From Roseicyclus marinus (GTDB taxonomy: Bacteria; Pseudomonadota; Alphaproteobacteria; Rhodobacterales; Rhodobacteraceae), in the NCBI RefSeq assembly GCF_036322625.1, contig NZ_AP027266.1, positions 2,855,001 through 2,919,000 of the forward strand: a stretch of 64,000 bases of DNA. The letters run 5' to 3'. Positions 59,660 to 64,000 of the stretch are shown one piece after another; the first letter of the stretch is position 1, and every line of letters begins with the position of its first letter. Below the pieces are notes generated by a model, which had not been told where the DNA came from, ran no database searches, and saw only the letters and a program-made list of their open reading frames with translations. A program made the translations under genes and the position numbers.

Positions 59660-60874
59660 ATGAAGCAAACCTGGCGCTGGTTCGGGCCCAAGGACCCGGT
59701 CACGGTCGATGACATGCTTCAGGCCGGCGTGCAGGGTGTCGTCTCCGCCCTCCACCACGTGCCGACCGGCCAGCTCTGGACGCCCGAGGACATCGCCACC
59801 CGCCAGCGCCAGATCGCCACCATGGCCGATGGCACCCCATCCGGCCTTGGCTGGGACGTGGTCGAAAGCCTGCCCGTCTCCGAGGCGATCAAGACCCAGA
59901 CCGGCGATTGGCGCGCGCATCTGGCCACGTGGAAGGACAGCATGGTCAACCTCTCCCGCGCAGGGATCGAGGTGATCTGCTACAATTTCATGCCCGTCCT
60001 CGACTGGACCCGGACCGATCTGGCCCACCGCCTGCCCACGGGCGCGACCTGCATGCGCTTCGACCTGATCGATTTCGCGGCCTTCGACATCCATATCCTG
60101 AACCGGGCGGGCGCAGCCGAGGATTACCCCGCCGACCTCGTGGCCGAGGCAAAGGCGCGCTTCGCCGCCATGCCCGACACCCGCCGCGCGGAACTGGCCA
60201 AAAACGTCGTCTTCGGCCTGCCCGGTGCCGCCGAGAATTTCACCCTTCAGGATGTGCGCGACCATCTCGACCGCTACCAAGGCATCACGCCCGACCGCCT
60301 GCGCGCCCATCTGGTCGATTTCCTGTCCGAGGTCGCGCCCCTTGCCCAGGACCTTGGCCTTCGGCTCTGCTGCCACCCCGACGATCCGCCCTTCGCGCTT
60401 CTGGGCCTGCCCCGCGTCATGTCGACCGAGGCCGATTACACCACGATCCTGCAAGCCGTGGACCTGCCAGCCAATGGCATTACGCTGTGCACCGGCAGCC
60501 TTGGCGCGCGGCCCGACAACGACCTGCCCGGCATGATGCGGCGGCTGGGCGACCGCGTGCATTTCCTGCACCTGCGCAACGTGGCGATGGACCAGCCCAC
60601 GATCCCCGCTTCCTTCCACGAGGTCATGCACCTTGAGGGTGGCACCGACATGGTCGCCATGATCGCCGCCATTCTTGCAGAAGAACGCCGCCGCAAGGCC
60701 GCGGGCCGCACCGACCCCAGCATCCCGATGCGCCCCGATCACGGGCTCGACATCCTCGACGATCTGAAACGCAAGGGACAGCCGGGCTATCCCGCCATCG
60801 GGCGGCTGCGGGGGCTGGCGGAATTGCGGGGCATCATGACCGCGCTCGACCATCCCGCCGTGGTCGCGGGCTGA
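59660..60874 (+). CDS. uxuA: Mannonate dehydratase
   Basis: This 404-residue TIM-barrel enzyme starts MKQTWRWFGPKDPVTVDDML, with GVQGVVSALHHVPTGQLWTP, CCHPDDPPFALLGLPR (metal His and Asp), ITLCTGSLGARPDNDL, and FLHLRNV. It dehydrates mannonate to 2-keto-3-deoxygluconate in glucuronate breakdown. A GGAGAGACGGGA site precedes ATG 59660. Its stop codon overlaps the next start by one base (TGATG), marking translational coupling. Confidence 0.92.
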   Translation: MKQTWRWFGPKDPVTVDDMLQAGVQGVVSALHHVPTGQLWTPEDIATRQRQIATMADGTPSGLGWDVVESLPVSEAIKTQTGDWRAHLATWKDSMVNLSRAGIEVICYNFMPVLDWTRTDLAHRLPTGATCMRFDLIDFAAFDIHILNRAGAAEDYPADLVAEAKARFAAMPDTRRAELAKNVVFGLPGAAENFTLQDVRDHLDRYQGITPDRLRAHLVDFLSEVAPLAQDLGLRLCCHPDDPPFALLGLPRVMSTEADYTTILQAVDLPANGITLCTGSLGARPDNDLPGMMRRLGDRVHFLHLRNVAMDQPTIPASFHEVMHLEGGTDMVAMIAAILAEERRRKAAGRTDPSIPMRPDHGLDILDDLKRKGQPGYPAIGRLRGLAELRGIMTALDHPAVVAG

Positions 60875-62337
60875 TGTCCCGGCTGACGGCAAAGGCCCCT
60901 CTGCCGCCTGCCATCGCACCGGGGTATGACCCCGAGGATCATGGAACCGGCATCGTGCACCTGGGCCTTGGAGCCTTTCACAAGGCGCATCAGGCCGCCT
61001 ATACCGACCACGCGCTCGCCGCATCGGGCGGGGATTGGCGGATCATCGGCGTCTCGCTCCGCTCCCCGGATCCCGCGCGCCAGCTCATGCCGCAGGACGG
61101 GCGCTACACCCTGATCGAACGCGACGCGGGCGGCAGTCGGGCGCGCGTCATCGGGTCCATCGCCCGCGCGCTCTGTGCGGCGGATGATCCGGGCGCGGCC
61201 CTTGCCGCCCTGACGGGTCCCGCCTGTCGCATCGTCACCCTGACCGTGACCGAAAAGGCCTATGGCCTCGACCGCGCGGGCGGCGGCCTTGACCCGGACC
61301 ATCCGGCGGTCCGTGCCGATCTGGCCAATCCCGAGCGCCCCGTGGGCGTGCTGGGCCTTTTGACGCGCGCCCTCGTCCTCCGCATCGATGCGGGCCTGCC
61401 GCCCTTCACGACGCTGTGTTGCGACAACCTGCCCCGGAACGGCGCGCTCCTGCGCGGGGCGGTTCTCGATTTCGCCCGCCGCGCCTATCCGGCGCATGCC
61501 GACCGCATCGCGGCCAACGCCGCTTTCCCCGCCACCATGGTCGACCGCATCACCCCCGCGCCGACCGACGCGACACGGGCCGAGGCTTCCCGCCTCATCG
61601 GCCACGACGACCATGCCGCAACCGAAACCGAAGCCTTCCACCAATGGGTGATCGAGGATGATTTCTCCCTTGGCCGCCCTGATTGGGACCTTGCGGGCGC
61701 GCTCTTCGTCACCGATGTCGCCCCCTACGAGACGATGAAACTGCGCATGCTGAACGGCAGCCATTCCATGCTGGCCTATGCCGGATTCCATGCGGGCCTG
61801 CCGCTGGTGCGCGACGTGATGGCCCATGCGGGTCTTGCCGCCCTCGTGCGCCGCCACATGGCCGCCGCCGCCGCCACCCTGCCCGCACTGCCCGGCATCG
61901 ACCTGTCGGCCTATGCGACCGAGCTGCAGGACCGTTTCGCCAATCCCGCCATCGCGCATGAAACCTTCCAGATCGCGATGGACGGCACCCAGAAACTGCC
62001 GCAACGCATCTTTGCCCCCGCGCTGGAAACCCTGCGCGCGGGCGGTGATCTGCGGCCCTTTGCCTTTGCCACCGCCGCATGGATGCGTCACGCCACGGGC
62101 GCGCATCACGATTGCACCCCCTATGCCGTGCGCGACCCACGCGCGGACGAGATCGCGACCGCCCTCGCAACCACGACCACGGCGGACGGGATCGCCCGCG
62201 CGCTGTCCACCCTGCCCGGCTTCATGCCCGATGCCTTGCGCGATGCGCCGCACTGGCAGGTGATGATCACCGAGCGCCTGCACATCATGCTGACCCAAGG
62301 CATGGCCAAAGCCATCGCGACGGAGGCCGCAGGATGA
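60874..62337 (+). CDS. uxuB: Fructuronate reductase / mannitol-dehydrogenase family
   Basis: This 487-residue long-chain polyol dehydrogenase has GIVHLGLGAFHKAHQAAYTD (NAD site), FTTLCCDNLPRNGALLRGAV, WVIEDDF and the active-site KLRMLNGSHSMLAYAG lysine, asparagine and histidine. It reduces fructuronate to mannonate with NADH, supplying UxuA. The family also contains mannitol dehydrogenases, but its place among uxuA, kdgK and uxaC decides the call. Confidence 0.88.
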   Translation: MSRLTAKAPLPPAIAPGYDPEDHGTGIVHLGLGAFHKAHQAAYTDHALAASGGDWRIIGVSLRSPDPARQLMPQDGRYTLIERDAGGSRARVIGSIARALCAADDPGAALAALTGPACRIVTLTVTEKAYGLDRAGGGLDPDHPAVRADLANPERPVGVLGLLTRALVLRIDAGLPPFTTLCCDNLPRNGALLRGAVLDFARRAYPAHADRIAANAAFPATMVDRITPAPTDATRAEASRLIGHDDHAATETEAFHQWVIEDDFSLGRPDWDLAGALFVTDVAPYETMKLRMLNGSHSMLAYAGFHAGLPLVRDVMAHAGLAALVRRHMAAAAATLPALPGIDLSAYATELQDRFANPAIAHETFQIAMDGTQKLPQRIFAPALETLRAGGDLRPFAFATAAWMRHATGAHHDCTPYAVRDPRADEIATALATTTTADGIARALSTLPGFMPDALRDAPHWQVMITERLHIMLTQGMAKAIATEAAG

Positions 62338-63260
62338 CCCGCATCCTCTCCATCGGCGAATGCATGGTCGAACTTGCCCCGACCGACACAACCGGCCTCT
62401 GGCGGCAGGGCATCGCGGGCGATACGCTCAACACCGCGTGGTATGCCCGCGCCAGCCTGCCACCCGACTGGAGCGTCGATTACGCCACACGGCTCGGCCG
62501 CGACCGGTTTTCCGACGATATCGCGGATTTCCTGACCGCGAACGGCATCGGCACCCGCCACATCACCCGCGACGACACCCGCCAGCCGGGGCTTTACGCG
62601 ATCAGCCTCGACGCCAATGGCGAACGCAGCTTCACCTATTGGCGCGGCCAATCCGCCGCGCGGGCCCTCGCCGATGATCCCGCCCCGCTGGCCCGGGCGC
62701 TCGATGGCGCAACCCTCGCCTTCACCTCCGGCATCACCTTGGCGATCCTGCCCCCGGCAGGGCGCGAAACCCTGCTGCAGAGCCTGGCCGAGGCGCGCAG
62801 CCGTGGCACCCGCATCGCCTTTGACCCCAACATCCGCCCAAGACTTTGGGAGGATCTTGAGACCGCCCGCCACTGGATCACCCGCGCGGCCGGCATCGCC
62901 GACATCGTCCTGCCCAGCTTCGATGACGAGGCCGCGACCTTTGGCGACCCTTCGCCCGAGGCGACCCGGACCCGCTACCGCCACGCAGGCGCGACCGAGA
63001 TCGTGGTCAAGAATGCAGGCCGCCCCATCCTTTGGGCCGATGCCAGCGCCGAGGGGCATGTCACCGACCTGCCCACAGCCATCCCCGTCGACACCACCGG
63101 CGCGGGCGACAGTTTCAACGGGGCCTATCTGGCCGCCCGCCTTCTGGGCCAGGACATCCCCGGGTCCATCACCGCCGCTCATGCCATGGCACTGCGCGTC
63201 ATCGCCCATCGCGGCGCCCTGATCCCGACCGATACGGTAAGCCCCCCATGCCACGATTGA
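62334..63260 (+). CDS. kdgK: 2-keto-3-deoxygluconate kinase
   Basis: This 308-residue PfkB-family sugar kinase starts ILSIGECMVELAPTDTTGLW. It contains GDTLNTAWYARASL, DPNIRPRLWEDL and the C-terminal anion-hole motif DTTGAGDSFNGAYL with the catalytic Asp. It phosphorylates 2-keto-3-deoxygluconate for the Entner-Doudoroff aldolase. It overlaps uxuB by 4 bases and uxaC by 13. An eda gene for the product is not in the window. Confidence 0.9.
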   Translation: MTRILSIGECMVELAPTDTTGLWRQGIAGDTLNTAWYARASLPPDWSVDYATRLGRDRFSDDIADFLTANGIGTRHITRDDTRQPGLYAISLDANGERSFTYWRGQSAARALADDPAPLARALDGATLAFTSGITLAILPPAGRETLLQSLAEARSRGTRIAFDPNIRPRLWEDLETARHWITRAAGIADIVLPSFDDEAATFGDPSPEATRTRYRHAGATEIVVKNAGRPILWADASAEGHVTDLPTAIPVDTTGAGDSFNGAYLAARLLGQDIPGSITAAHAMALRVIAHRGALIPTDTVSPPCHD

Positions 63261-64000
63261 ACCCCGACCGCCTGTTCCCGCCCGAACCGCAGCTGCGCGC
63301 ACTGGCCCGTGCGATCTTCGACAGTGCGGCGGATGCCCCGATCCTCTCGCCCCATGGCCACACCGACCCCCGCTGGTTCGCCGAGGATGCGGCCTTTCCC
63401 GATCCCACCCAGCTGTTCGTGATCCCCGATCACTACGTCTTCCGGATGCTCCACAGCCAGGGCGTCCCGCTGGAAAGCCTCGGGATCGCGCCGCAGGATG
63501 GCGGTCCGGCCGAAACCGACCTGCGCAAGATTTGGCAGACATTTGCCGATCACTATCACCTGTTTCGCGGCACGCCCTCGCGGCTTTGGCTCGACCATGC
63601 CTTCGCCACCGTCTTCGGCATCGAGGAGGATTTCGGCCCCGCCACCGCCATGGCCTTCTACGACCGCATCGCCGAGGCGCTGACCACCCCGGCCTTCCGC
63701 CCCCGCGCGCTCTACAAACGCTTCGATATCGAAGCGCTGGCCACGACCGAAGGCGCGCTCGACGATCTGCGCTGGCACAAGATGATCCGCGACAGCGGCT
63801 GGGACGGGCGGGTCATCACCACCTACCGCCCCGATGCCGTCACCGACCCCGACACACCCGATTTCCGCAAGAACGTCGAAAGCTTCTGCGCCATGGCCGG
63901 AACCGATGCCGGCAGTTTCGCCAGGTATCTCGACGCCCACCGCGCCCGCCGCGCGTATTTCCGCGACATCGGCGGCGCGACCGCCACCGATCACGGCCAT
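63248..64000 (+). CDS. uxaC: Glucuronate isomerase (runs off the window)
   Basis: The visible 251 residues start MPRLNPDRLFPPEPQLRALA and include ILSPHGHTDPRWFAEDAAFP (metal-binding HxH) and HYHLFRGTPSRLWLDHAFAT, typical of uronate isomerase. It converts glucuronate to fructuronate, the first step of the pathway encoded by the preceding three genes. About 220 more residues are expected beyond the right edge. Its ATG sits 13 bases inside kdgK. Confidence 0.9.
   Translation, partial: MPRLNPDRLFPPEPQLRALARAIFDSAADAPILSPHGHTDPRWFAEDAAFPDPTQLFVIPDHYVFRMLHSQGVPLESLGIAPQDGGPAETDLRKIWQTFADHYHLFRGTPSRLWLDHAFATVFGIEEDFGPATAMAFYDRIAEALTTPAFRPRALYKRFDIEALATTEGALDDLRWHKMIRDSGWDGRVITTYRPDAVTDPDTPDFRKNVESFCAMAGTDAGSFARYLDAHRARRAYFRDIGGATATDHGH

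Noticed and set aside
60874-62337. Mannitol 2-dehydrogenase
   Set aside because: Same family, but uxuA, kdgK and uxaC around it make fructuronate reductase the better call.

Overview
The window is uniformly GC-rich, densely packed and rich in operons. The gene families point to an alphaproteobacterium of the Rhodobacteraceae/Roseobacter group. Indicators are a class I lysyl-tRNA synthetase, crotonyl-CoA carboxylase/reductase (ethylmalonyl-CoA pathway), DUF1523, DUF2783 and DUF5665 proteins, an ALDH16-type double aldehyde dehydrogenase next to deoC, and a fused TctA-TctB permease. I saw no rRNA, tRNA, CRISPR array, transposase or phage gene, so this looks like ordinary chromosome.

Left third (1-31 kb). 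This part holds mixed housekeeping and metabolic genes. They include a cut-off 3-hydroxyisobutyrate-dehydrogenase-like gene, a metallo-beta-lactamase-fold / FAD monooxygenase / DUF2783 trio, and aspartate dehydrogenase divergent from an orphan molybdenum-hydroxylase large subunit. Next come small conserved genes, a trmL / unknown / carboxymuconolactone-decarboxylase-family operon, a beta-barrel-like protein, a large beta-helix protein, lysS, an MFS transporter, a glycerol-phosphate acyltransferase, ccr, rpe, deoC, ALDH16 and an M20 amidohydrolase. Several intergenic spaces carry elaborate palindromic repeats.

Middle (31-41 kb). This part has a sulfotransferase of lower GC, an orphan family-5 solute-binding protein with a cupin, a secreted phytase-like esterase, a PBP4-type D-Ala-D-Ala carboxypeptidase with a Tat-like leader, nadD, ettA, trxC, two very small membrane proteins and a secreted DUF4329 protein.

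Right part (41-59.6 kb). This is a carboxylic-acid catabolic island. A LysR regulator with two DNA-binding domains and a 6PGDH-like dehydrogenase diverge from galB-galC-galD, the last steps of gallate/protocatechuate 4,5-cleavage (4-oxalomesaconate to pyruvate plus oxaloacetate). Facing them is an operon read leftward: tctC, tctAB fusion, a second PrpF-family isomerase, a ThDP enzyme and a D-2-hydroxyacid dehydrogenase. It is divergent from its likely two-component regulators TctD/TctE. An AbrB-family permease is divergent from GntR-tcuA-tcuB (tricarballylate oxidation). No ring-cleavage dioxygenase is present, so the island looks built to import and burn tricarboxylic acids directly.

Right edge (59.6-64 kb). 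A tightly overlapping uxuA-uxuB-kdgK-uxaC operon for glucuronate runs off the window end.
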